Shown here one piece after another: positions 33,101-42,560 of a stretch of DNA of 64,000 bases. The position numbers were made by a program, and so were the translations under genes. Source of the DNA: Ahaetulla prasina. Lineage: Eukaryota; Chordata; Lepidosauria; Squamata; Colubridae. The notes under the pieces were generated by a model. It saw only the letters and a program-made list of their open reading frames with translations, was not told the DNA's origin and did no database searches. Numbering within the stretch: position 1 is the stretch's first letter; every line of letters starts with the position of its first letter. The stretch covers positions 74,060,051-74,124,050 of the forward strand of contig NC_080546.1 of the NCBI RefSeq assembly GCF_028640845.1, written 5' to 3'.

Positions 33101-33240
33101 TTTTTTCTAATATGCTCGGTTTTAAATTGTTGTTTTAATTGTATATTTTTGTGTTTTTTATCTTTTGGCTGTACACCGCCCTGAGTCCTTCGGGAGAAGG
33201 GCGGTATAAAAATTTAATAAATAAATAAATAAAATAAAAT
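30191..33240 (+). mobile_element. L2 LINE (plus), coding part and 3' end after the nested L2
   Basis: Homology to L2 resumes at TTGATGTTATGCAATGCCC, the point that follows GGTCTTCGA in an uninterrupted copy. It carries endonuclease, reverse transcriptase and C-terminal regions, the 3' hairpin (CCGCCCTGAGTCC...GAAGGGCGG at about 33177-33205) and an AATAAATAAAT tail. Together with 25421-25762 it forms one 5'-truncated element of about 3.4 kb. The CGATT shared by both junctions could be the TSD of the inner copy. Confidence 0.85.
30201..33014 (+). pseudogene. L2 ORF2 polyprotein (endonuclease, reverse transcriptase), nearly open
   Basis: A 701-codon frame runs 30456-32561. Within it: GDFNLP at residues 51-56 and SWSDHF 116-121 (endonuclease), basic linker RRRRRLESTW, RPLLKKPSLDPAILGNYRP, the motif A region DLSAAFDT starting at residue 481, GVPQGS 537-542 and YADD 570-573 (catalytic Asp pair). 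A TGA at 32559-32561 follows SRLDY. The same frame then continues NALYMGLPLK... to QAGLA-stop at 33014; sister copies suggest a Cys codon became TGA. The first endonuclease motifs ([18 protein letters not shown]) lie in another frame upstream, with shifts near 30380 and 30465. Inactive but well preserved. Confidence 0.88.
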
Positions 33241-33244
33241 AATC

Positions 33245-33988
33245 TGGAAACTAGCCCTAGTCAACAAACAAGTCCCAGCCACGAAAATTGACACCGGACC
33301 CAGGATAACACATGACGCTACCACCAGTCATCTTCACCAGATTCAAACCCAAACCCATCCCACAGACAAAACACAACCACCATCCAGAAGCCAGACCACA
33401 CTAGCACCATTGGCTGCTGCCCCCCACTCTGATCCCCACACAAAGCAAACTGACACACACCATGAATACATGACAAGACCTCGAACTTGGAGCCAAACCA
33501 AAACCCAGGATGCTATATCATAGCCATCTGCTCAGGACATGACATCACAGAATTCCAGAGGCCACAACACCAAAGCTCAGGACATTACAACACAAGATGT
33601 TACAGCACAAGACTCAGGAGGTCACATTCCCAGAACTCAGGACATTTCCAGAAATCCCATTACCACTACAGGAGGTCACATTCCCAGAACTCAGACATTT
33701 CCACACAGCCCATTAACCAGGTCGTTACAACACAAAAGACTAATGGGCACACAACTAGGACCACACTCACACAGGAAGCTATGAAACAGACGATTAATCT
33801 GCAAATACCCACTCCACCTTCTAATCAAGATGCAACCACACAGCCAGCCAACCCACTTTCAGCAACACTCCCCACCTCCCCACCAGTATTTATAGAGAGA
33901 CGGCAGCTCCAACCATGCTTTGCTTGCACAAGCACAAAGTCATAATCACCAGCATGAAGATGACGAGTGAGACCTCATCGAAATACAC
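33245..33988 (+). mobile_element. Probable Penelope-like element (PLE) 5'/pLTR fragment
   Basis: An ACA-rich non-coding block directly abuts the L2 tail. It ends in TTTATAGAGAGACGGCAGC, then GCTTGCACAAGCACAAAGTC, then ATGAAGATGACGAGTGAGAC and CATCGAAA. The last part matches the motif in the palindromic element at 35106. A GGAGGTCACATTCCCAGAAC segment occurs twice. The 152-codon open frame here (Thr/Gln/His-rich) has no domain. PLE assignment rests on the GAAGATGACGAGTGAGAC...TCGAAAC signature recalled from the family. Confidence 0.45.
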
Positions 33989-34033
33989 ACACACACACAC
34001 ACACACACACACGTATGTATGTATGTATGTATA
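33984..34033 (+). repeat. (CA)n followed by (GTAT)n
   Basis: About 14 CA units, then five GTAT units, immediately after the truncated GAAA of the PLE-like motif. Confidence 0.9.
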
Positions 34034-34296
34034 GGTATAGGTATATAATAAAGAAGAAAAAAGAAATATATCATGAAGTGACTTTAAACCAACACAAGTA
34101 TAAAAAAAATGTAAAAACTCTTCATATCCTATAAGGTTAAATAGGTATCTATTGATTCCCTATCCCATCTCTTATCAATAAGCAAATGCATAAAACATTC
34201 TCATTCCGTAAGTCTAATTTACCTTACTTTTTACTACTGTAATTAAAATGTTTAATAAAAATTGCATTAAAAGGAAGGAACACAAACCATCTATAT

Positions 34297-34613
34297 CCAT
34301 GATGGCGATCCTATGGCATGCAGCGCCCTCTCTGTGGGCACGTGAGCCGTCGCCCCAGTTCAGCTCTGCGTGGGGAGCATGCCTGCATGTGTGTGGGGTG
34401 GGCTGCATGCAGGGACCGTGCGTGCATGTGTGGTGGGATGGGCGTGTGTGGCACATGCATGGGAGGGTGGGGGGACATGCAGGGGGGCTGCACGTACATG
34501 CATGGGAGCATGCCACATGCACAGGGGCCATGATGTGCCTTGCATTTTGGGGTTTCAGGCGTGCGCACGTGCTCGCTTTGGGCACTCAGTCCAGAAAAGG
34601 TTAGCCATCACTG
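34297..34613. mobile_element. hAT element, family X, 317 bp
   Basis: Left end CCATGATGGCGATCCTATGG, right end GGTTAGCCATCACTG. Flanking ATCTATAT (34289-34296) and TTCTAGAT (34614-34621) match at 6 of 8, with TA in the centre of both. The interior is a GCATG/TGCATG-rich, CpG-depleted stretch (34375-34530) that generates spurious His/Cys-rich open frames. Confidence 0.7.
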
Positions 34614-34621
34614 TTCTAGAT

Positions 34622-34864
34622 CATTAGTACATCCAGAAAAATCTCAAATATGCACATAACAAGAGGAACTTGTGTCCTCATCCACTGGCATTTCCTTTCA
34701 AGAAAAGCCCCACAGGGATCTACGAGGACAGACAAATAGTTTCATAATAATTTTTAAAATGATGACTGATTCTCAGTTTAAAAATATGAATTTAACTGAA
34801 TGTTGTCAGTAGTACAATCTATGAATTTGTTAAATTCATATATATATAACATATAATAACATAT
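34622..34864. other. Unique AT-rich sequence
   Basis: Nothing recognised; (AT)n tract near 34837-34850. Confidence 0.35.
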
Positions 34865-35205
34865 ATACAAACACCCGTGAAAACCTCAGAAATATATATA
34901 TATATATTTCTGAGGTTTTCATGGGTGTTTGTATGTAGGTCTTTGGTTATTCAGGTTTTCTCACCTGGAATGTCTTGGCAATGACGAAGATTCATCTTCA
35001 GGCTTCGTGTTTCTGGGAGCAATGTGTGATTGCAGCTGTTTCTTCCTATTAAAAAGGAAGAAACAGCTGCAATCACACATTGCTCCCAGAAGCACGAAGC
35101 TGAAGCCTGAAGATGACGAATGAGACTTCGTCGAAACGTCGCCACGACACTTCCAATTTTACGCGGGACAAAACCTGAATAACCAAAGACCTACATAACA
35201 TATAT
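34865..35205. mobile_element. Penelope-like palindrome with hammerhead-like motif
   Basis: Two inverted repeats. The small outer one (ACAAACACCCGTGAAAACCTCAGAAA / TTTCTGAGGTTTTCATGGGTGTTTGT, about 34868-34936) surrounds an AT tract. A large one is centred near 35050: its arms contain GGTCTTTGGTTATTCAGG and CCTGAATAACCAAAGACC at the outside and an about 37-bp match around GGGAGCAATGTGTGATTGC at the centre. The right arm holds CTGAAGA, a GACGAA/TTCGTC stem and GAAAC (35107-35136), arranged like a hammerhead core with one extra T. Inverted terminal arms of this type are known in Penelope elements. Confidence 0.55.
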
Positions 35206-35504
35206 ATATGTTAAATTTACTGACAAAGAAACATTTAATTTCTTTGCTATTTAATTCTCATCAGCTAGCCATACCCTTTCTGGGATTCGAACCTTAATTT
35301 TATATATATATATATAAATTATGGATTGCAGTGATGTGCTTAGTATCAGTACTGAAATACACTAAAATGAAAAGCAGATTGTCACCTAAACTCATCCATC
35401 CATAATATATATCCATAATATATATAAGACAGTGGGCCACACAGTCTATTGAGCTGATCCAGAAATCGGATTCTGCTGCAGAAGAAAAAATTATATAACA
35501 GAAC
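35206..35504. other. Unique AT-rich sequence
   Basis: Nothing recognised apart from a short (TA)n at about 35301-35316. Confidence 0.35.
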
Positions 35505-36415
35505 AGAACAGAACAGAACAGAATAGAATAGAATAGAAGAATACAATTCTTTATTGGCCAAGTGTGATTGGACACACAAGGAATTTGTCTTTGGTGCATA
35601 ATCTCTCAGTGTACATAAAGATATAAATGATAAATCATGATCATACTCATCATAATATATTCATCATGGATCATAAAATACAACACGTAGTAATAGTCGT
35701 AGGATAGTAAATAAGCAATCAACATAAATCATACTAAGAAACTCAATAAAACAATATAAATCGTGAGGATACAAGCAATAAAGTTATAACCATAAGTAGA
35801 AAAAGAAGGTAGGTAATAGGAAGGATGAGAAGAAGAATAGTAATACAATCTTAATAAATAGTTTGACAGCGTTGTGGGAATTAGATGTTTAACAGAGTGA
35901 TGGCATGGGGGGAAAACTGTCCTTATTTATTTTATTTATTTTTATTTATTTATTTTATTTAAATTTATTTATTAATTGGAATTTGTCAAACAAAAATGAG
36001 AACAAGGATAAGAGAATAAAAATACAATGATAGGGACGATAGGCATGTTAGCGCACTTTATGCATGCCCCCTCTACTGACCACTTAAGTATGAAGTAAAT
36101 TGTGTCTAGTTGTTTTGGTGTGCAATGCCTTATAGCATTGTTTTGAGGGTAGAAGTTGAAACAATTTAGGTCCAGCATGTGAGGGTACTCTGTAGATATT
36201 TTCACTGCCCTCTTTTTGACTCGTACAGTACACAGGGCCTCAATGGAAGGCAGGTTGGTAGTAATTGTTTTCTCAGCCGTTCTAATTATCCGTTGAAGTC
36301 TGTGTTTGTCTTGTTTGGTTGCAGAGCGAAACCAGACAGTTATAGAGGTGCAGATGACAGACTCAATAATTCCTCTGTGGAACTGGATCAACAGCTCCTT
36401 GGACAGTCTAAAAAG
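35505..36415 (-). mobile_element. Rex1-like LINE 3' end with AGAAC/AGAAT tail
   Basis: Minus strand: GIIESVICTSITVWFRSATK, HRLQRIIRTAEKTI, NLPSIEALCTVRVKKRAVKI, with the downstream DPSHP-equivalent decayed. The 3' UTR ends in TTGGCCAATAAAG (reverse) next to an array of ACAGA/ATAGA pentamers at about 35505-35545. It is interrupted by a LINE fragment at 35930-36100. 5' truncated at about 36415. Confidence 0.8.
35930..36100 (-). mobile_element. Short jockey-group LINE 3' end inside Rex1
   Basis: A TTTAT-rich tail followed by sequence whose GATAGGCATGTTAGCGCAC...TGCATGCCCCCTC parallels the 3' end of the LINE at 38620 (GGTAGGCACGTTTGTGC...GCACGCCCC). The Rex1 sequence is interrupted between CTGTCCTT and TTGTGTCTAGTTG. 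Only about 170 bp were inserted. Confidence 0.6.
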
Positions 36416-37131
36416 TAGTTCATAGGGGTTTTGTTTTGTTCACAGATTTTTTCATTCTAAAAAGCAGTTCAAAGATTTGAACGCATGCATGCTAGCAAAA
36501 TCTTTTGTTTCTAAAAGAAGAGGATTTCCCGCTCCCACAGTTTTACTTTTTTCTTCACTTAAGAAAATTAACTCCTTTGGAATGCTGCCATTTTTCACCT
36601 CAGGTACAGAACAAACCACCCATGGTGTTATTATTCACTTGTTGCATAGCTTGACCTCTTTTGTCATAACAAAGCATACAAATTCAAAGAGCTTTTCCCA
36701 ATAGCTTTCTGAAATGGTGATATCTAGACTTGCATATAGTCCATGAAGATATTTTTTCCCCTGAAAATACATCAAGGTCTTGGTAAGAACAGCACAAATA
36801 TCTTCCTGACCTGGAGTGATAATCAGAATAATTCTTTCATCCAGCGTGGAAGAAATACAAATCATCTTGAGAGGATAAAATATACATACAGTAACATTCA
36901 TGGAGAAGAGTGGTGGTAGTGGTGCTAATGATACAAATCAAGATGATGGTTGCAACAGAACCATCAAAGCTCCACACTTTTCGTATGTGCATCCATGTAT
37001 ATATCCATGCATGTATATACAAAGGGACATGGTTTTGATTCTGCTAGCTACCATTTTTACTTTATGACCTTTACTGTAGATACATGCTAACTTTGATATA
37101 AAGCTGTGCTGCAATTTTCAAAAGACATGGA
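36416..37131. other. Unique sequence, nothing recognised
   Basis: No feature seen; open frames are short and featureless. Confidence 0.4.
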
Positions 37132-37196
37132 CTTTTGACCATAGAAATATATTTCCGTGATCTGAGATCACGGAAATATATTTCTATGGTCAAAAG
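37132..37196. repeat. Perfect 31-bp inverted repeat with 3-bp spacer
   Basis: The left arm at 37132-37162 starts CTTTTGACCATAGAAATATA. The right arm at 37166-37196 is its exact reverse complement, ending ATATTTCTATGGTCAAAAG. TGA separates them. No TIR or TSD of a known element is visible around it. Confidence 0.95.
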
Positions 37197-37284
37197 CTTC
37201 TAGCTCAGCTAGTAAAATTGTATTAAGTATTTTCTTCATCGTCACTTTCTGCCACATAGCAGCAATATCAGAATGGGACTGAGG

Positions 37285-37562
37285 CAGGGGTGAGATTCTA
37301 CCGGTTTAACAACTAGTTCATTGCGTGCCCGTGCACAATTTGCAGGAAATTGAACTGAGAGCAAAGAAAACAGCTGAGGAGCGGCAATCCACTCTGCCGC
37401 CCCCGATCAGCTGTGCTTCCAAAGCAGAAATATAGGTAAGTATAACGCAGGGGCAAGTGGGCAGGCCCACTTGAAAGAGAAAGAGAACCGGTTTGCTCAT
37501 GGCTGGAAGTCGCAGCTAACGATTCTCCCGAACTGGTGCGAACCGGTAGAAACCCATCACTG
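37285..37562. mobile_element. hAT-type element, family W, 278 bp
   Basis: Ends CAGGGGTGAGATTCTACCGG and CGGTAGAAACCCATCACTG, perfect TSD GACTGAGG at 37277-37284 and 37563-37570. Contains ACCGGTTTAACAAC and an AGCTGAGGAGC segment like the 23425 copy. Non-coding. Confidence 0.92.
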
Positions 37563-37570
37563 GACTGAGG

Positions 37571-38380
37571 GCAGAAAGTGAATGGAACACATATGATACA
37601 TGTTAAATATCTGAATAGTAACTATATACAGGAAAACCACACATGTAGAAAAAGATAAAGGTACTTTATAAGCAGAGCAGAGGGCATCTATCAATCATAC
37701 CTAAGAGGTCAGTAGGTTGAACAAAATGAAAATAGGTGCAATTTAATAAAATAAAAAATCAGTGTGTATTGCATCCAAATTAACAATAAGACAAAATAAG
37801 TTTTAGCATTGAATGAAAGAATGATGAACAAATATGGGCCAGAGAACCCAAACATAAATTAAATATGCAGGGAGTGCAAAGGAAAAAAAGTAACGTATTA
37901 GTTACGTGCAATTATGAATAGTAGTTGAAAAACGACAAAGAAAAAAATGTCAATTACATAGGGATAGTGAAAGCACCTCATACTGCTGCATGCAGCATTT
38001 AAAGCAGAAATACTCATGCTTTAATGCCAAGCAGACACCACTTGCTCCTTCTAAACATTGCCCCATGCTGCATTAATATATGCCTACTACTTTAGAGAAC
38101 AGGAATAATGAATTATATTTTAGAAAAATAAAATAATTTAAGCAGTAGGAAGGTACTATAGCCGTCTTCTAGTCAAATGGATGGAAAAACAGAAAATACT
38201 TCAAAAGAATTATCAGTAATTTCTTTCTACCTGGGAGATAGAGATAGCGATAGCAATAGTGACAACAAGAGTGACAGAGAGAGAGAAAAAACATTTTTAA
38301 TTGCCGCTTCTTAAAAAGTCCTAGTGAATTTCTCTTCCCCTCAGAAATTATATAAAGTATGTTTCTTGACTCCAATTTTG
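37571..38380. other. Unique AT-rich sequence, nothing recognised
   Basis: No feature seen before the CR1 fragment. Confidence 0.4.
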
Positions 38381-38612
38381 TCTTGTTTAGTGAAAAGAAG
38401 GATTATGGGTGACCTGATAGCAGTGATACCAGTATTTGAGGGGCTGCCACAAAGAAGAAGGACTCAACCTATTTTCCAAAGCAAGACAAGAAATTTCCTA
38501 ACAGTGCAAACAATCAACCAGTAGAGTGGCTTGCCTTCAGACGTTGTGGGTATTTCATTACTGGAGGCTTTTAAAAGAGGCTGGACAAACACCTGTCTGG
38601 AATGGTATAGGG
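38381..38612 (+). mobile_element. CR1 LINE 3' fragment (left part of nested locus)
   Basis: GGGTGACCTGATAGCAGTGA, TATTTGAGGGGCTGCCAC, AAGAAATTTCCTAACAGTG, GTTGTGGGTATTTCATTAC, then AATGGTATAGGG: the standard CR1 C-terminal/3' UTR order. It breaks at 38612 and its last 60 bp reappear at 42494-42560, so everything between is inserted sequence. Confidence 0.8.
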
Positions 38613-38619
38613 TAGTGTT
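38613..38619. mobile_element. Left tip of a hAT element split by a LINE
   Basis: TAGTGTT follows the TSD copy GTATAGGG (38605-38612). The remainder of the element is at about 42114-42493, followed by a second perfect GTATAGGG (42494-42501). This is how the hAT-in-CR1 event is recognised despite 3.5 kb of later insertion. Confidence 0.6.
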
Positions 38620-38997
38620 TATTTATTTATTTATTTATTTTGTCACAACAATATACATAAGCATCACACAAAAAGATTATATAGTATATAAACATATATA
38701 TGAGGAAATATTAGGAGGTATAAGCATATATATATATATATAAGAAGAAGAAAAAAAGAAAAACAATAGGACAGGAATGGTAGGCACGTTTGTGCTCTTA
38801 TGCACGCCCCTTATGGTCCTCTTAGGAATGGGGTGAGGTCAATAGTAGAAAGTTTTTGGTTAAAGCTTTTGGGATTATGGGAAGAGACCACAGAGTCAGG
38901 TAAAGTGTTCCAAGCACTGATGATTCTGTTACAGAAGTCGTATTTTCTGCAATCTAGATTAAAGCAGTTAACATTAAGTTTAAATCTATTGGTTGCT

Positions 38998-39195
38998 CAT
39001 AATATAATATAATATAATATAATATAATATAATATAATATAATATAATATAATATAATATAATATAATATAATATAATATAATATAATATAATATAATAT
39101 AATAATATAATATAATATAATATAATATAATATAATATAATATAATATAATATAATATAATATAATATAATATAATATAATATAATATAATATAA
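38998..39195. repeat. (AATAT)n microsatellite, about 195 bp
   Basis: About 39 pentamers with one phase slip near 39102. It begins exactly at the 3' terminus (CCAACTCTGTTG, reverse) of the minus-strand CR1 at 39196, so it is the expanded CR1 tail. Confidence 0.95.
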
Positions 39196-40303
39196 CAACA
39201 GAGTTGGAAGGACCTTGGAGGCCTTCTAGTCCAACCCCTGCCCAGGCAGGAAACCCTACACCATCTCAGTCAGATGGTTATCCAACATTTTCTTAAAATT
39301 TCCAGTGTTGGAGCATTCACAACTTCTGCAGGCAAGTCGTTCCACTTATTAATTGTTCTAACTGTCAGGAAATTTCTCCTTAGTTCTAAGTTGCTTCTTT
39401 CCTTGATCAGTTTCCACCCATTGCTTCTTGTTCTACCCTCAGGTGCTTTGGAGAACAGCCCGACTCTCTTCTTTGTGGCAATCCTGAGATATTGGAACAC
39501 TGCTATCATGTCTCCCTAGTCCTTCTTTTATTAAACTAGACATACCCAGTTCCTGCAACCGTTCTTCATATGTTTTAGCCTCCAGTCCCTTAATCATCTT
39601 TGTTGCTCTTCTCTGCACTCTTTCTAGAGTCTCAACATCTTTTTTACATCGTGGCGACCAAAACTGGATGCAATATTCCAAGTGTGGCCTTACCAAGGCA
39701 TTATAAAGTGGCACTAACACTTCACGTGAGCTTGATTCTATCTCTGTTTATGCAGCCCAGAACTGTGTTGGCTTTTTTAGCAGCTGCTGCACACTGCTGG
39801 CTCATATCTAAATGGTTATCCACTAGGACTCCAAGATCCCTCTCACAGGTACTACTATTGAGCAAGGTACCACATATACGGTACCTGTGCATTTTGGGTT
39901 TTTTTGCCTAAATGTAGAACCTTACTTTTTTCACTGTTGAATTTCATTTTGTTAGATAGCGCCCAATGTTCAAGTCTGTCAAGATCTTTCTGTAACTTGA
40001 GCCTATCTTCTGGAGTGTTGGCTATTCCTGCCAGCTTGGTGTCATCTGCAAATTTGATGAGTTCCCCATCTATCCCCTCATCCAAGTCATTGATGAAGAT
40101 GTTGAAGTGTACTGGGCCTAAAACAGAGACTTGGGGTACTCCACTGCATACTTCCCTCCATGTGGATGTAGTTCCATTGAGGACTACACATTGAGTGCGG
40201 TTGGTCAGCCAGTTACGAATCTATCTGGTGGTGCTGCTGTCTAACCCACATTTTTCTACTTTATCTAGTAGTAGGTTGTGGTCTACTTTATCAAATGCTT
40301 TTA
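39196..40303 (-). mobile_element. CR1 LINE 3' end nested in the jockey-group LINE
   Basis: Minus strand encodes IDGELIKFADDTKLAGIANT (RT catalytic FADD), [76 protein letters not shown] and AEVVNAPTLE in partly shifted frames, then the 3' UTR. Truncated a little upstream of the FADD box. A direct repeat of about 18 bp, TTGTATTATTGCAATTAA-like, flanks a 41-bp filler at its 5' edge. Confidence 0.85.
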
Positions 40304-40357
40304 CTTGTATTATTGCAATTAATACATTACATAATTACAAAAATAATTAATACATAA

Positions 40358-41653
40358 TTATGTTGTATTATTGCAATTAAAGCTGAAGTAGTCTTTAACA
40401 GGAAGGACATTACAATAGATGATTCTATGAGTTAAATTTAGGTCTTGTCGAAGGCGACAAAGTTCTAAGTTTTCTAAGCCTAGGATTTCAAGTCTGGTGG
40501 GATAAGGTATTTTGTTGTTTTCAGAGGAGTGAAGAACTCTTCTTGTAAAATATTTCTGGACATGTTCAATTGTATTGATGTCAGAAATGTGGTGAGGGTT
40601 CCAGACAGGTGAGCTGTATTCTAGAATTGGTCTAGCAAATGTTTTATATGCTCTGGTTAGTAGTGTAGTGTTTTTGGAAAAGAAGCTACGCAAGATTAGG
40701 TTTACAACTCTTAGAGCCTTTTTTGCGATGTAGTTGCAGTGGGCTTTGACACTTAGATCATTTGACATGAAAACTCCAAGGTCTTTAACAGGGTGGGGGT
40801 CATCTGTAAGGTAATGTCCATCAAGTATGTACTTAGTGTTTGGGTTCTTTTTTCCAATATGTAAGACTGAGCATTTGCTGGTTGAGATTTGGAGATGCCA
40901 AGTTTTAGACCAAGCGGTTAGATTATCAAGATCTTTTTGAATGGTAGATGTATTGTCTGTGGTGTTAAATAGTTTGACATCGTCAGCAAAGAGAACACAA
41001 TTACCTGAGATATGGTCACAAAGATCATTTATGTATAGTATGAAGAGTGTTGGTCCAAGAACGCTGCCTTGAGGAATGCCACTCTTGACAGAAACAGGAT
41101 TTGATAGAGCATTGCCAATTTTGACCACTTGTTGTCTGTTAGACAGAAAAGCAGATATCCATTTGTGAAGGGGTCCTGAAATGCCATAGGATTTTAGTTT
41201 TAGGATAAGTTTATCATGTACTACTGAGTCAAAAGCTTTGCAGAAGTCTATGTAGATTGCATCTATTGTTTTGCCTTGGTCAAGATTTGAAGTCCATATG
41301 TTTTTACAGTGGAGAAGTTGTAAGTTACATGATAATTTTTTCCTGAAACCAAATTGTTTATTAGAGAGTAGGTTGTTTGTTTCTAAGTGTAAGGTAATGG
41401 ATTGGTTGATGATTGATTCCATGACTTTGCAGGTGATGCAGCACAGAGAGATTGGTCTGTAATTTTCAACTAAGCTGTGGTCTCCTTTTTTGAAGATTGG
41501 GATGACTGTGGCTAGTGACCAAAGTTTGGGAAGGGAACTGGTTGTGAAAGCTTTATCAAAGATTATGCTTAGGGGTTCTGCTATATTAGTGGAAAGTTTT
41601 TTTAAGAAGTATGCACATAGTCCATCGGGTCCAATAGATAGCGATGGTTTCAA
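40358..41653 (-). pseudogene. Jockey-group LINE reverse transcriptase, 431-codon open frame
   Basis: RNA-directed DNA polymerase that would copy the LINE RNA at the target. Motifs: LWSLATVIPIFKKGD near residue 45, NYRPISL 64-70, QFGFRK 100-105, YIDFCKAFD 134-142 (first catalytic Asp D136), SGIPQGSVLG 191-200 and FADD 222-225, then the C-terminal thumb and HHISDINTIEHVQKYFTRR. All three catalytic Asp are present. The frame is open from residue 1, but upstream (41654-42110) stops and shifts occur, the endonuclease is gone, and the C-terminus is cut by the CR1 insertion. Confidence 0.85.
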
Positions 41654-42113
41654 GTTATGAAGAGCTTTTCCAACATTATTTTCCGTGAAATCTATATATG
41701 TTAAGTCGTCATACTCATTGCTGGTACGATTTGGGAATGTCGGATATGTGTCATCGCTTTAACAAAAACTGAGCCAAAGAATATGTTGAAGAGGTTTGCT
41801 TAACTGTTTCGTCATTGCATTCTTTGCTGTTAGAATCTTTTAGTGGTGGGATGGATCTTGAGTCTTTAAGTTTATTGTTAACAAAATTATAAAAGGCACG
41901 ATTGGAATTTGTGCGCAGAAGGTCCTCTTCTTGTTTGGTGTGGTAATTTGTGCATTCAGTTTTTATTTGGTTGCATATATTTCTGTAGCAGTTTTTGAAA
42001 TTTGCTACATAGCCTTTTTTGTTTCTTCTCCAGAGGGATTTTTTTTTTTGATTGAAGCTTTTTTATTGATATGGGTAGTTTGCTTTTCCTGATCTTGGTG
42101 GTCGTTTGTGCTA

Positions 42114-42493
42114 CATATAGTACGTGTTGGCAAACCTTTTCGGCACCAAGTGTTGAAACAAGAGCACACATGCACGGGGGTGGGTGGGGAGGAGCACCAG
42201 AAACTGGAAGAGCAGTTCCCCGGCATGCATATGCGTGCCTGTAAGCTTCCAGTTTTCAGTGTGCATATGTGCTCTGGTCACTTGGTCTTCCAGTTTCTGT
42301 TGTGCATACGCACACGAAAACCAGCTGCACACTGGCCAGATGGTCTTTGGACATGCAGGAGTGATTCCCAACACCTGCATGGTCCTGCACGCACAAAGAC
42401 CAGTTGGCCGGCATGCATGTGTGCGCTGAAACCTGGTGCAACGGGTGACGGCTGGCATGCCCAGAGAGATGGCTCTATGTGCCACCATCATGG
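42114..42493. mobile_element. hAT element, family X-like, main part
   Basis: Left CGTGTTGGCAAACCTTTTCGG, right CTATGTGCCACCATCATGG. The interior is rich in GCATG/TGCAC. Its other tip is at 38613, and perfect GTATAGGG copies at 38605-38612 and 42494-42501 flank the whole assembly. Open frames within it are composition artefacts. Confidence 0.65.
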
Positions 42494-42560
42494 GTATAGG
42501 GTCTCCTGCTTGAGCAGGGGGTTGGGGTAGAAGACCTCCAAGATCCCTTCCAATTCTGTT
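42494..42560 (+). mobile_element. CR1 3' terminal fragment (right part of nested locus)
   Basis: GTATAGGGTCTCCTGCTTGA, GCAGGGGGTTGGGGTAGAAG, CCTCCAAGATCCCTTCCAATTCTG: the last part of CR1, completing the copy that begins at 38381. Confidence 0.8.

Larger units (their letters stand above)
38620..42113 (-). mobile_element. Jockey-group LINE (minus), split by a CR1
   Basis: 3' end with (TTTAT)n at 38620-38640, a 3' UTR, C-terminal codons to 38997, then (after a CR1 insertion) the polymerase 40358-41653 and upstream linker to about 42113. Comparison with the copy at 59095 shows that AATTGCAACAATACAA at 40362-40377 and AACCAATAGATTTAAAC at about 38975-38990 (both minus-strand reading) were once nearly adjacent. 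5' truncated; the endonuclease is missing. Family beyond jockey/CR1 group unresolved. Confidence 0.75.

Noticed and set aside
33487..33945. 152-codon Thr/Gln/His-rich frame
   Set aside because: ACA-rich composition explains the lack of stops; no domain, and it includes duplicated non-coding units.
34214..34627. His/Cys/Met-rich frames on both strands
   Set aside because: Derived from TGCATG-rich sequence inside a hAT element; mutually overlapping frames.
38986..39198. YYIIL-repeat frame on the minus strand
   Set aside because: Translation of the AATAT array.
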